Source: Chloroflexota bacterium (GTDB taxonomy: Bacteria > Chloroflexota > Dehalococcoidia > JACPEP01). Taken from it: a DNA stretch of 36,339 bases. Positions 1 to 7,452 of the stretch are shown one piece after another. The stretch covers positions 1 to 36,339 of the forward strand of contig JACPEP010000044.1 of the NCBI GenBank assembly GCA_016183425.1, read 5' to 3'. The notes below the pieces were generated by a model that did not search any database, was not told the origin of the DNA, and was given only the letters and a program-made list of their open reading frames with translations. The position numbers and the translations under genes are program-made. Every line of letters begins with the position of its first letter. Position 1 is the first letter of the stretch.

Positions 1-1
1 C

Positions 2-922
2 TATGCCTATGGGGCGGTGCGCAACCTGGTCAACAGCAATCCTATCCCTGGTGCCCTGGTGACTGTGGGCGGCAAAACAGTAATGACCCAGAACCCCCCT
101 GGTGACCCTTACTACTGGAGCGGGGGCTCCTACTACATCTATGGCCTCGCCACGGGAAGCTACACCATGGTGGTAGCACATATCCAGTACATACCCTACG
201 TCGGTAGCATATCCGTACCCGGTGGGGCCGGGGCAGAGAACAACGTTAACCTCCAGCCAAAGGGGGCTGAGCCCGTGGCGAAGATAAGCTACCCTCCTCC
301 AGGCGCAGGGATCAGCGGCACGGTCAGTATTATGGGCATCGCCTATGATGATGACTTTGATGGCTATCGTCTGCAATACTCATCCCTGACTACCCCTACC
401 ACATGGTACACAGTGACTGCGAGAACAGAGCAGGTGCTGTGGGGTGTCCTGGGCGCTTGGAATACCTCTGGTTTGGCGACAGGGGCTTACAACCTTCGTC
501 TCACCGCCCGAGATCTCGCTGGCTACGAAGCCACGGATGCCATTACGGTATCTGTCACCGCCGGAGTAGTGCCGCCTACGAGCATAGGTACCCTTCGGGG
601 CCAGGTGGTGCTCCAGGGACGAGCTGATGACAGCGGAGCTCTAGTAACTCTGGGCAGTAGTCCGTACTTCACGACCACCGCTGCCGACGGTATCTTCACC
701 ATCACCAACGTTGCTGCCGGCACCTATACTGCTACCGCCACCATGTCTGGCTACCTTAGCGCCACGCGGACGGGTATCGTAGTTGAAGCAGGGAGTACTA
801 CCACGTTGCCCCCCGTCACTCTTCGCGGTGGCGACCTCAATGGCGACGGCGTCATTGACATTTTTGACCTAGTTCTGGTGGGCATTAATTTTAGCGTCAG
901 CGGGCCCAGCCCCTGGCCATAG
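2..922 (+). CDS. Secreted/surface protein with carboxypeptidase-regulatory-like domains and dockerin-like C-terminus (5' partial)
   Basis: The frame is open to the left edge, so the gene begins outside the window and only its last ~306 residues are seen. The visible part starts in a CarboxypepD_reg-like beta-sandwich (GALVTVGG near the start, then a YIYGLATGSYTMVV segment). A central Ig/Big-like stretch follows, and then a second CarboxypepD_reg-like unit (GTLRGQVVLQGRADDSGALVTL, ITNVAAGTYTATATMSGY). It ends in GDLNGDGVIDIFDLVLVG, the calcium-binding loop-plus-helix of a dockerin type I repeat; only one copy is visible. Such proteins are extracellular, and the dockerin-like tail may mediate cell-surface attachment or complex assembly. 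No cohesin partner is in the window. The family assignment is good; the substrate and biological role are unknown. Confidence 0.75.
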   Translation, partial: YAYGAVRNLVNSNPIPGALVTVGGKTVMTQNPPGDPYYWSGGSYYIYGLATGSYTMVVAHIQYIPYVGSISVPGGAGAENNVNLQPKGAEPVAKISYPPPGAGISGTVSIMGIAYDDDFDGYRLQYSSLTTPTTWYTVTARTEQVLWGVLGAWNTSGLATGAYNLRLTARDLAGYEATDAITVSVTAGVVPPTSIGTLRGQVVLQGRADDSGALVTLGSSPYFTTTAADGIFTITNVAAGTYTATATMSGYLSATRTGIVVEAGSTTTLPPVTLRGGDLNGDGVIDIFDLVLVGINFSVSGPSPWP

Positions 923-1092
923 CCAAAAGGGAAGACCGAATCTTGGTGCACCGTAGGACTCGGCAAGAAGCATAAGTCCCCGTGGTATTTTGTAGGCCGG
1001 ATGCCACCCCGACCTCCCTTTGAATTGTATGCCGCTATGTCTTGCTTTTCAAGGATGGGTGTTTTTCGCCTTCAACCTGCCGACGGCTGCCC
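923..1092. other. Intergenic stretch with no recognised gene
   Basis: No convincing coding frame, RNA or hairpin is seen between the stop of the dockerin-like gene and the putative promoter at 1093. Confidence 0.5.
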
Positions 1093-1119
1093 TTGACAAA
1101 TTCACATAAGGGGTATAAA
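1093..1119 (+). promoter_or_regulatory. Putative sigma-70-type promoter for the solute-binding protein
   Basis: A perfect TTGACA box lies at 1093-1098 and a TATAAA box at 1114-1119. The spacer is only 15 bp, shorter than the usual 16-18, and a second TATAAA at 1135-1140 is too far for this -35. The position, about 135 bp upstream of the ATG at 1255, suits a promoter with a structured 5' leader. Confidence 0.45.
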
Positions 1120-1211
1120 AGGGGGTCACTCCTCTATAAAGGTGGCTCGGCTCATGGGGAGAATTAGAGGAGTAGTCTTGCCAGCAGAGAGGTGTGTAGT
1201 TGAAAGGCGAG

Positions 1212-1233
1212 CCAAGGTACTTGCTTACCTTGG
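1212..1233 (+). promoter_or_regulatory. Perfect hairpin in the 5' leader, just upstream of the ribosome binding site
   Basis: CCAAGGTA (1212-1219) and its exact reverse complement TACCTTGG (1226-1233) enclose a 6-nt loop. The stem ends 9 bp before the AGGAGG Shine-Dalgarno at 1243-1248. No U-run follows, so it is not an ordinary terminator. It could stabilise the transcript or serve as a binding site for an operator or RNA-binding protein. Confidence 0.45.
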
Positions 1234-1254
1234 GAAAGTAAGAGGAGGATCAAG

Positions 1255-2937
1255 ATGGAAAAGGAGAGGAAATATTGGCATCTTCAATTGCGAGTATCCC
1301 GGCGGGAGGTGCTGCGAAAGGCGGCTAAGGCGGGCATCGGCCTGACAGGGTTTGCGTTGATAGGGTGCGCTGCAGCGTCGACGACTACTCCCACCAGGGC
1401 CCCCACAGCTTCCCCTGTCCCCACCCCCACTTCAGCAAAACCCACGGCTGGAGGCACCTTAATAGTGGCACAGAGGGGAACCACAACCATGGATCCGGAC
1501 CAGGCATCGGGTGGAGCGGACGCTTACCTTTTTCCCAATCTCTATAACAGCCTTACCGCAGTAGACAAGGTGGGGAAGTCTGTTCCGGAGTTGGTGGAGT
1601 CCTGGGAGACCCCCGATTCGACCACCGTAATCCTTAAACTAAAGAAGGGCGTCAAGTTCCACGACGGGACGGCCTTCAACGCCCAGGCCGTCAAATTCAA
1701 CTATGACCGCTCCTATAACCCAGATCAGATCGGCTACCCTAAGTTCAAGAGCGGCTCCGCCCGACATCTGGAGCGGGTAAAGTCCTATGAGACGGTGGAC
1801 GATTATACCTTCAAGTTCACTCTTAAGGGACCTAGCAGCTCATTTCTGTACCTGGGTACTGGCGGTCAGATGTCTTCTGAGGCTCCAGGGTGGATGGTAT
1901 CTCCCGAGGGGGTGAAGAAGTTCGACAATGATCTACGTCAGCACGGGGTAGGTACGGGGCCTTTCCAGTTCGCCGAGTGGCGCATGGACGACCGCATCGC
2001 CCTGAAAAAGTTCCCAGACTACTGGGAGGCCGGAGTACCCTATCTAGATGGTATCACCTGGCGGGCTATCCCCGATTCCACGGCCGCCATGACTATGCTC
2101 AAGAACAACGAGGTTCAGTGGGATAACTGGTTCGACTTCAAAGATCTGGAAACCATGAAGGCAGATCCGAATCTGGTACTGATAGCGGATTCTGTTCCTG
2201 GCTTCGTTTACCTTATGTTAAATCAGAAAAAGCCTCCCTTCAATAACGTCGCCCTGCGACAGGCGGTAGCCTATGCTATAGACCGAGAGGCCATATCCAA
2301 AGTGGTATACAAGGGAGTGCATCCGGCCGCCGAGGCCTGGTTTGGCACTCATTCATGGGCCTATGACCCTAAGATCAAGGGCTACCCTTACGACCTGGCT
2401 AAAGCCCGTGAGAAGTTGAAGGAGGGAGGCAAGCCAGAAGGCTTCGAGTTCATCATAAGCGTCGCCAGCGCCTTTCCCGACTGGGTGCAGGCGGCGGAGT
2501 TAATGCAGGGCATGCTGACCAAGGTGAGCATTAAGGCCAAAATCGAGCTGGTCGAGCGGGCCACCATGAGTACGAGACGGAATACAGGTGAATACGTGGC
2601 TGAGTCGGTGGGTACATCGGGGGATGTGGACCCCCACCCCGACCTGGCCCGGATCCATGGCACCAAGAGCGGTTGGGGGCCCGCAGCTCTCGACCCTAAC
2701 GATGCCGTCACTAAGCAGGTGGATGCTCTTATTGACAAGGGAGATGCCGTCTATGACATCGAGGAGCGCAAGAAGATCTACAGCGAGGCACAAAAGATTC
2801 TAGTGGATCAGGTCCATTTCTTCCTAGTTCTGACATATCAAACCTCTCGCAATGTGCATTGGAAAGGCATAGCGGGCTACATACAGCACCCGGGGCGATT
2901 TTTCACCTCTTATCGTAAGGTATGGTTTCAAAAGTAG
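1255..2937 (+). CDS. ABC transporter solute-binding protein, family 5 (peptide/nickel type), Tat-exported lipoprotein
   Basis: The 560-aa protein starts at an ATG preceded by AGGAGG seven bases upstream. Its N-terminus carries a twin-arginine motif (SRREVL, Arg16-Arg17), a hydrophobic stretch and a lipobox ending at Cys38 (LIGC), so it is probably Tat-exported and anchored by lipid. A Thr/Pro-rich linker follows. The mature domain has the SBP_bac_5 hallmarks: LVESWETPDSTTVILKLKKG with VKFHDGT, and VALRQAVAYAIDREAI. Proteins of this family bind oligopeptides, nickel or other small organics for an ABC importer. No permease or ATPase gene is adjacent, so this is an orphan binding protein within the window. 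An FAD oxidoreductase and an AOR follow on the same strand, which may hint at a shared substrate; this is inference. Confidence 0.88.
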   Translation: MEKERKYWHLQLRVSRREVLRKAAKAGIGLTGFALIGCAAASTTTPTRAPTASPVPTPTSAKPTAGGTLIVAQRGTTTMDPDQASGGADAYLFPNLYNSLTAVDKVGKSVPELVESWETPDSTTVILKLKKGVKFHDGTAFNAQAVKFNYDRSYNPDQIGYPKFKSGSARHLERVKSYETVDDYTFKFTLKGPSSSFLYLGTGGQMSSEAPGWMVSPEGVKKFDNDLRQHGVGTGPFQFAEWRMDDRIALKKFPDYWEAGVPYLDGITWRAIPDSTAAMTMLKNNEVQWDNWFDFKDLETMKADPNLVLIADSVPGFVYLMLNQKKPPFNNVALRQAVAYAIDREAISKVVYKGVHPAAEAWFGTHSWAYDPKIKGYPYDLAKAREKLKEGGKPEGFEFIISVASAFPDWVQAAELMQGMLTKVSIKAKIELVERATMSTRRNTGEYVAESVGTSGDVDPHPDLARIHGTKSGWGPAALDPNDAVTKQVDALIDKGDAVYDIEERKKIYSEAQKILVDQVHFFLVLTYQTSRNVHWKGIAGYIQHPGRFFTSYRKVWFQK

Positions 2938-3144
2938 TAAGCCTCCCGCGAAACGAGCAAAAAGTATATGATGGTATGCACAATGGCTTCGGAAGTCCAA
3001 ACGTCGCTGGTCTCGCCAGATAAGGTCATGTTTACACGGTAGCGGATTTCGCGGAAAGCTCGTAGTCTGAGGGCTTGCTTTCTTAGCACAGGTCATAGAG
3101 AATAAAAGACTTAGCAGGGCGGTAGGCACGAGAAAGGGGGCAAA
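2938..3144. other. Intergenic gap upstream of the FAD oxidoreductase
   Basis: About 200 bp without a recognised gene. No clear promoter or terminator is seen; the only site of note is the GGGGG-containing purine run at 3131-3140 that serves the GTG start at 3145. Confidence 0.4.
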
Positions 3145-4401
3145 GTGGAAAGAGTGGTTATCGTTGGCGGCGGCCCGGCGGGCTGCGCGGCAGCGCTGGT
3201 GGCGGCCAAATCGGGCGTGGAGGTACTCCTTTTGGAGCGTATGGACACTCTCTCTGGGCTCTCCACCTGGTGTGGCCAGTTGATGGGGTGGGGGCCGCGG
3301 CAGGAGGCCAAGCTCATGGGAGGCGGGGATTTCTTCCAGGTATGGGAATCCCTCAAGATAGACCAAACCAGCGACCTGGGTATCCCCGATGGCAACCTCA
3401 CCTGGGACGTGACCAAAGTGGAGGAGGCGACGCGTCGAGCGGTGGAGGCGGCCGGGATAAAGGTGCTCTTGAGGTCTCGGGCCGTGGATGTGGTCATGGA
3501 TGGCGATACCATGAAGGCGGTTACCCTCGCTGACGGAACCCAGGTAACGGGGGATGCCTTCGTGGACGCCACCGGAGCCGGGGGGAGCATGGGTCTGTGC
3601 GAGGGGTACGGCCAGGGGTGTGCCCTGTGCGGTCTCAAATGCACCATCTTCGGCGACCGAGTGGCCACGTCCCGGGCGGCCAATGTCCCCGACATCGAGG
3701 AAGCGAAACCCAAATACTTTTCCATGAATTTTGTCCATCTGGATAGCCTGTCTCCCCAACTGAGGCAGGCCATCGATGATACCCCTGGCGGGTACTCCCA
3801 CCACAAGATAGTTCCGGAGGAGTTTTATGAGATAGACTTTACCTCCGAGTGGGCCCATCCGGAGCGCCCCATGAACATCCGGTGGAAGCGGCCAGATGTG
3901 GAGGTGATCAACGTAGGCTTCGCCAAGACCTTCCTCCTTCTGCCCCTAAAGTATATCCGTCGCATCCCTGGCTTCGAGAATGCCTGGATGAGCATGCCCT
4001 TGGCCGCCGATGGCATTGCCGTCAAGGAGAACTCCTACGCCCCCCATGAGGTCACTATGAAGGTCAAGGGCCTGGACAACCTCTTTGTGGGAGGGCTACG
4101 GGTGGGCGTTTACAGTGGTGGTGTGCCGTCTATCTTCACCGGCGAGCTGGCGGGACACAACGCAGCGCGCAAGGCCCTGGGGCGGGAGCTTCTTACCTTG
4201 CCCCGAAATACCATCCAGGGCTTCTTCCTCGCCGACATCAACCGGGGCAAGTCCCCGGGGGAGTGGGGTGGGGAAGGGCATGTGGATCCTCGGTGGGCAG
4301 CTAATGGCTTCGATATACCCCGGCTCACCGATTACGCCAAGATCAAGGAAGCCATCCAGGGGGCGGGGCTTATGGGCGTCTATGGGAAGAAAATGACCTA
4401 A
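3145..4401 (+). CDS. FAD-dependent oxidoreductase (FAD_oxidored-like)
   Basis: 418 aa from a GTG start with AAAGGGGG just upstream. The N-terminus is a Rossmann dinucleotide fold: VVIVGGGPAGCAAALVAAKSG with GGGPAG at residues 8-13, then the acidic strand end LLLER. The STWCGQLMGWG segment and a later DAFVDATGAGGSMGLCEGYG stretch resemble the FAD_oxidored (PF12831) group. A C-terminal NLFVGGLRVGVYSGG stretch looks like the second FAD-contact region. It has several cysteines (CEGYGQGCALCGLKC) that could bind a metal or form disulfides. It lies 62 bp upstream of the AOR gene on the same strand and may transfer electrons with it. The substrate is unknown. Confidence 0.75.
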   Translation: MERVVIVGGGPAGCAAALVAAKSGVEVLLLERMDTLSGLSTWCGQLMGWGPRQEAKLMGGGDFFQVWESLKIDQTSDLGIPDGNLTWDVTKVEEATRRAVEAAGIKVLLRSRAVDVVMDGDTMKAVTLADGTQVTGDAFVDATGAGGSMGLCEGYGQGCALCGLKCTIFGDRVATSRAANVPDIEEAKPKYFSMNFVHLDSLSPQLRQAIDDTPGGYSHHKIVPEEFYEIDFTSEWAHPERPMNIRWKRPDVEVINVGFAKTFLLLPLKYIRRIPGFENAWMSMPLAADGIAVKENSYAPHEVTMKVKGLDNLFVGGLRVGVYSGGVPSIFTGELAGHNAARKALGRELLTLPRNTIQGFFLADINRGKSPGEWGGEGHVDPRWAANGFDIPRLTDYAKIKEAIQGAGLMGVYGKKMT

Positions 4402-4463
4402 CCATCTAGGGCCTGGTACGGCTGTGTCAGCCCTTTGAAAACCTGGTTGATGAGGAGAAACGC

Positions 4464-6317
4464 ATGAATACTGGAGGCGTTAAAGGCTTTACTGGTCGTG
4501 TGCTGAGAGTGGACCTGTCCCAGGGAAGCCTGGCTACGGAGGTGGTGGCGGAGGGGGTTTTGCGACAGTACCTGGGGGGCACCGGCCTGGGGGCCTGGTT
4601 TCTTTATCGGGAGGTGCCGCCTGGGGTGGGCTGGGAGGAGCCGGAAAATCGCCTTATCTTGGCCTCCGGACCTCTGGGGGGCATCCGGGCCGGGGGGTCG
4701 GGCTGTTTCTCGGTAGTGACCAAGGGGCCGCTGACCAACGGGGCCACCAGCACCCAGGCCAACGGGTTCTTCGGGGCTTACCTCAAGTTTTCCGGCTTCG
4801 ACGGCGTTGTTCTCCAGGGCGCCTCCCCGGAATGGGTCTACCTGTACATTCATGACGGCACCGCTGAGCTCCGGGATGCTCGCCACTTGGTAGGCAAAGA
4901 CATCGGAGAGACGGAAAAGGCTATCAAGGAGGAGTTGGGAAAGGGCGAGAGGGAGCTAAGCGTCTTCAGCATCGGGCCCGCCGGGGAGAACCAGGTCAAG
5001 TTCGCCTTTATCGTCGGCGATGGCGGGCACGCCGCCTCTCGCAACGGGGTGGGGGCGGTGATGGGGGCCAAGAGGGTGAAGGCGGTGGTCGCTGCCCGGG
5101 GTCGGGCAAGGGTGCCCGTAGCTCAGGAAGAGCGGGTTCGCACCCTGGCTCAAGAGCTTCTGGGAGTCATAAAGAAGGACCCCCACGGGCGGCTAATGTA
5201 CCAATGGGGCCACTCCGTGGCCCTGGCGGAACGGGCCGAGGGGGGGAACCTGGCCGTAAGAAACCTCACCACCAATCTTTTCTCCGCCCCAGAGCGCTAC
5301 ATCCGACCCCACTATAAGAAGGTTTTGGCATTGGAGCCCAATCCCTGTTGGGCGTGCCGCTTCCACTGCCACCACATGGCCACGGTGCAAGAGGGGCCCT
5401 ACGCCGGCTACGTGGGCTACGAGCCTTCTTGCTTCGAGCACATGGCCGTATGGACGACCCTTATCGGCCAAGAGGATGTGGGGACAGCGGTGATGCTCCA
5501 CGACCTGAGCTACCGTCTGGGCCTGGAAACCAACGAGGGCGGCTATCTCATAGGGCTAGTGATGGAGTGCTTCGAGAAGGGCATCCTGACTCGAGAGGAT
5601 ACCGACGGCCTGGAGATGACATGGGGCAACGCCCAGGCGGTGGCGGCCATGCTGGGCCGCATCGCCCATCGCCAGGGCTTCGGCGACGTTCTGGCCGAGG
5701 GGGTGATGCGGGCGGCCCAGCGGATCGGCGGCGATGCCCCCAACCTGGCCGTCCACTACATAAAGGGAAACGCCCCTCGGGCCTACGACCCTCGGGGCCG
5801 CTGGACGAGCCTCCTGGACGGTGCCGTCGCCAACACCGCCACTACTGAGACGGGCCCCGCCCAGGTCAAGGACAACTTCTCCGCCTCGGAGGTGGCCGCC
5901 GCCCTGGCCCACAACAAGGGGCGGGGTCCCTTTATGGACTCCTTGGTCATGTGCACCATCGCCACGGACAATCTCCTGGGCAAGTACACTCCCCATATGG
6001 TGGAGATGTTAAACGCCGCTACGGGCTGGGACTTCACCCTGGATGAGGCTCTGACGGTGGGGGTGAGGGTGGCGAACCTGCTTCGGGCTTTCAACCTCCG
6101 CCACGGAATCACGCCGGCCATGGACTACCCATCGCCTCGGCTAGGCTCGGCGCCGGTGGACGGTCCGGCCCAGGGGAAGAGCGCCCTGGCCTCTTGGGAG
6201 GAGATGCTGGACATCTACTACCGGGAGATGGGGTGGGATCGAGAGTCCGGGCGTCCCTGGTCCCAGACCCTGGAGGGCCTGGGACTTGCCCATGTGATCC
6301 CCGACCTGTGGCCGTGA
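4464..6317 (+). CDS. Aldehyde:ferredoxin oxidoreductase family protein (tungstopterin enzyme)
   Basis: 617 aa, the family's usual length. The N-terminal domain begins GFTGRVLRVDLSQGSL and has YLGGTGLGAW, typical of AOR N-terminal domains, plus GPAGENQVKFAFIVGD and the SRNGVGAVMGAKRVKAV stretch. The [4Fe-4S] ligands are Cys295, Cys298 and Cys302 (CWACRFHC), with Cys497 as the likely fourth. LSYRLGLETNEGG corresponds to the tungstopterin-contact segment. AOR enzymes oxidise aldehydes to acids, or other substrates in subfamilies, with ferredoxin as acceptor, and are anaerobic tungsten enzymes. The FAD oxidoreductase immediately upstream may be an electron partner. Its 3' end faces the toxin gene at 6336, with 18 bp between the stops. 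The exact substrate cannot be told. Confidence 0.9.
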   Translation: MNTGGVKGFTGRVLRVDLSQGSLATEVVAEGVLRQYLGGTGLGAWFLYREVPPGVGWEEPENRLILASGPLGGIRAGGSGCFSVVTKGPLTNGATSTQANGFFGAYLKFSGFDGVVLQGASPEWVYLYIHDGTAELRDARHLVGKDIGETEKAIKEELGKGERELSVFSIGPAGENQVKFAFIVGDGGHAASRNGVGAVMGAKRVKAVVAARGRARVPVAQEERVRTLAQELLGVIKKDPHGRLMYQWGHSVALAERAEGGNLAVRNLTTNLFSAPERYIRPHYKKVLALEPNPCWACRFHCHHMATVQEGPYAGYVGYEPSCFEHMAVWTTLIGQEDVGTAVMLHDLSYRLGLETNEGGYLIGLVMECFEKGILTREDTDGLEMTWGNAQAVAAMLGRIAHRQGFGDVLAEGVMRAAQRIGGDAPNLAVHYIKGNAPRAYDPRGRWTSLLDGAVANTATTETGPAQVKDNFSASEVAAALAHNKGRGPFMDSLVMCTIATDNLLGKYTPHMVEMLNAATGWDFTLDEALTVGVRVANLLRAFNLRHGITPAMDYPSPRLGSAPVDGPAQGKSALASWEEMLDIYYREMGWDRESGRPWSQTLEGLGLAHVIPDLWP

Positions 6318-6335
6318 CGTCGGAAAGAGCATTTT

Positions 6336-6602
6336 TTAGCTCAGTAATTTATCGTAGTCAGCGTGGCTACCAACCCAAAACCACACCACGCCTTCAGGTA
6401 TTTCAACGGCGAGAGCGCGGTAATACAAGCCAATACGCACGGACCAAAAACGGCCTGCTTTCTTGAAATGTAAGGATGGATGGCGAGGATTGCTTTTCAG
6501 CAGAGCGTAACTTTTGTCTGCAAGCTTTTGGATCGGCGAGGGTAATCCTTCGTAACATACCCAGAACTCAGGAGAGGCAAAATGCTTCAAAACTCCGTGC
6601 AT
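6336..6602 (-). CDS. RelE/ParE-type toxin
   Basis: 88 aa. LPSPIQKLADKSYALLKSNP followed by HPSLHFKKAGRFWSVRIG and YRALAVE...VVWFWVGSHADYDKLL is the fold pattern of RelE/ParE-superfamily ribonuclease or gyrase-poison toxins, including the conserved 'W-SVRIG-YRAL' core and the C-terminal 'GSHADYDKLL' strand. Its start overlaps the end of the upstream antitoxin gene by 16 bp, the classical antitoxin-first operon. It is the last gene of the - strand accessory block and ends 18 bp from the AOR stop codon. No attC-like site follows it. Confidence 0.75.
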   Translation of the reverse strand: MHGVLKHFASPEFWVCYEGLPSPIQKLADKSYALLKSNPRHPSLHFKKAGRFWSVRIGLYYRALAVEIPEGVVWFWVGSHADYDKLLS

Positions 6603-6787
6603 CTCCCGGATTTGAACGCCTTGATTGCCTTATCCGCCAGAGTGTCCAACTTGCCAGCCAGCGCGTCTTCTTCAATCTGCCGATCCCAATTCTCCGTGTC
6701 GAACTCGTGGAACCACTTGCGGAAGTCCACGAGTTCTGATGGTGTTAATTCCTGAATTTCCCGTTCAATGTTTTCTATCTTGCTCAT
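6587..6787 (-). CDS. Antitoxin of the RelE/ParE-type pair
   Basis: 66 aa from the internal ATG at 6787. That start is chosen because GGAG lies about 9 bp upstream and the protein then begins MSKIENIEREIQELTPSEL, the usual opening of this small antitoxin family (helical, LTPSEL then FRKWF, then an acidic 'EEDALAGKLDTLADKAI' tail). A longer frame runs back to 6925, but this only reads through the remnant of hicA. The antitoxin is expected to bind and neutralise the toxin at 6336-6602. A TTAAAAT-like -10 just upstream (near 6818-6825) could drive the pair. Confidence 0.72.
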   Translation of the reverse strand: MSKIENIEREIQELTPSELVDFRKWFHEFDTENWDRQIEEDALAGKLDTLADKAIKAFKSGRCTEF

Positions 6788-6812
6788 TGGTATCTCCAAA
6801 ATCTGAGAGCAA

Positions 6813-6952
6813 TCACATTTTAACACAATTTTGAGGCGGCACTGGCTGTGATACGCTGCTATTTGGGTTCCGATACCAGTCGTGCTTGCCTCCATGCCGC
6901 ACCAGTACACAACCAGACCCCTCAATCACCCAATTAGGTCGGTTCGCTTCAT
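6813..6952 (-). pseudogene. hicA: Decayed hicA toxin gene (frameshift and 3' truncation)
   Basis: The reading begins ATG AAG CGA ACC GAC CTA ATT (MKRTDLI, the usual HicA opening) and then hits TGA in frame. One base shift restores GCVLVRHGGKHDWYRNPNSS and SQPVP, the conserved HicA core with its catalytic His in the 'GGKHDWY' segment. After PVP the family's C-terminal helix (usually PRHREI...) is missing and the sequence runs into the promoter of the next TA pair. The ATG overlaps the hicB stop as ATGA (6949-6952), as expected for an ancestral operon. A sequencing error could explain the frameshift, but not the missing 3' end. Confidence 0.65.
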
Positions 6953-7179
6953 GAAAGGAGCAGCTTGCCAATCGTGCGAATCCCGGGCAGCTCACCCCTG
7001 GTCAGGTCGAAATAGAGATCCTTCAGATGCTCCTTGAGGTCATCAAGAGTGTCGCCCTGTGTCCAGTAGTCGGGGTAGTCCTCAAGGTAACCAATCCAGG
7101 CGTCATCTTCTTGCCAGTAGACAAATCTTGCTGAAGCATCGCTGTGCTCCTCATTTCTGAGACTTGTCAACATTATCAT
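6949..7179 (-). CDS. hicB: HicB-family antitoxin
   Basis: 76 aa. RFVYWQEDDAWIGYLEDYPDYWTQGDTLDDLKEHLKDLYFDL is the partial-RNase-H-like HicB core, where 'W-GYLE-(Y/F)PD-WTQG-TL-ELK-NL-DLY' is conserved. The C-terminal RGELPGIRTIGKLLL is also typical. It precedes the broken hicA copy with an ATGA overlap, so it is an orphan antitoxin left after toxin decay. Its start lies only 10 bp downstream (on the - strand) of the attC-like element 7189-7247, as expected for the first gene of a cassette. Confidence 0.75.
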   Translation of the reverse strand: MIMLTSLRNEEHSDASARFVYWQEDDAWIGYLEDYPDYWTQGDTLDDLKEHLKDLYFDLTRGELPGIRTIGKLLLS

Positions 7180-7188
7180 TATACTTGA

Positions 7189-7247
7189 TTCTAACGCTGG
7201 GGTATCAGGCGCGGCTGGAAGCCGTCGGCTGTGACCCTTTGTTAGTC
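7189..7247 (-). other. Integron attC-like site, 59 bp (best of the set)
   Basis: On the - strand it starts GACTAAC (7247-7241) and ends GTTAGAA (7195-7189), so CTAAC pairs with GTTAG. Inside, GGGT pairs with ACCC, CAG with CTG, and CGGCT with AGCCG around a TCC loop, leaving a few unpaired bases. This imperfect-palindrome layout (R'', L'', loop, L', R') and the 59-bp length match the classical 59-base element. The outermost bases deviate from RYYYAAC/GTTRRRY. It sits directly before hicB. Confidence 0.5.
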
Positions 7248-7301
7248 CGCTTTTCCTTTATTATTTCAGACCTCTGGCCGTAGTGTCAGAAGCGAGGCAC
7301 T

Positions 7302-7441
7302 GCCTATTGGCGGGGGCGATACCACGATCGCCACATCCGCGCCGCCGTCGCGGGAAGCTCACTCTACACTTTACGCCAGGCTGGCAGAACAAGTGTCCAT
7401 TTCAGGCACGTAGGCGGGTCGGTTCCAGCGAGTTGTTAGGC
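7302..7441 (-). other. Integron attC-like site, long and degenerate on its right side
   Basis: On the - strand GCCTAAC (7441-7435), a perfect RYYYAAC, begins 11 bp after the TIR gene's stop and continues ACTCGCTGGAACCGAC, like many R''-L'' half-sites. The suggested end is AATAGGC (7308-7302), which pairs with GCCTA but has lost the GTT. A strong internal hairpin (GGCGAT / ATCGCC, 7315-7332) lies near that end. The left half is convincing; the right half is weak. Confidence 0.4.
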
Positions 7442-7452
7442 ACACTTGGTAG

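Noticed and set aside
1142-1345. + strand frame in the leader of the solute-binding protein
   Set aside because: Arg-rich, overlaps the SBP start in another frame, and covers the hairpin and Shine-Dalgarno.
2824-3858. Long - strand open frame of about 344 codons across the SBP/FAD gap
   Set aside because: Antisense to the FAD oxidoreductase and SBP end, with no family features; the + strand genes are clear.
6587-6925. Extended antitoxin start at 6925
   Set aside because: The extra N-terminus simply reads the hicA remnant in another frame; the ATG at 6787 has a Shine-Dalgarno and a typical antitoxin opening.
7435-7441. GTTAGGC as a simple random heptamer
   Set aside because: Considered chance, but its position 11 bp after a stop and a matching pattern after two other genes made the attC reading more likely; kept as a candidate only.
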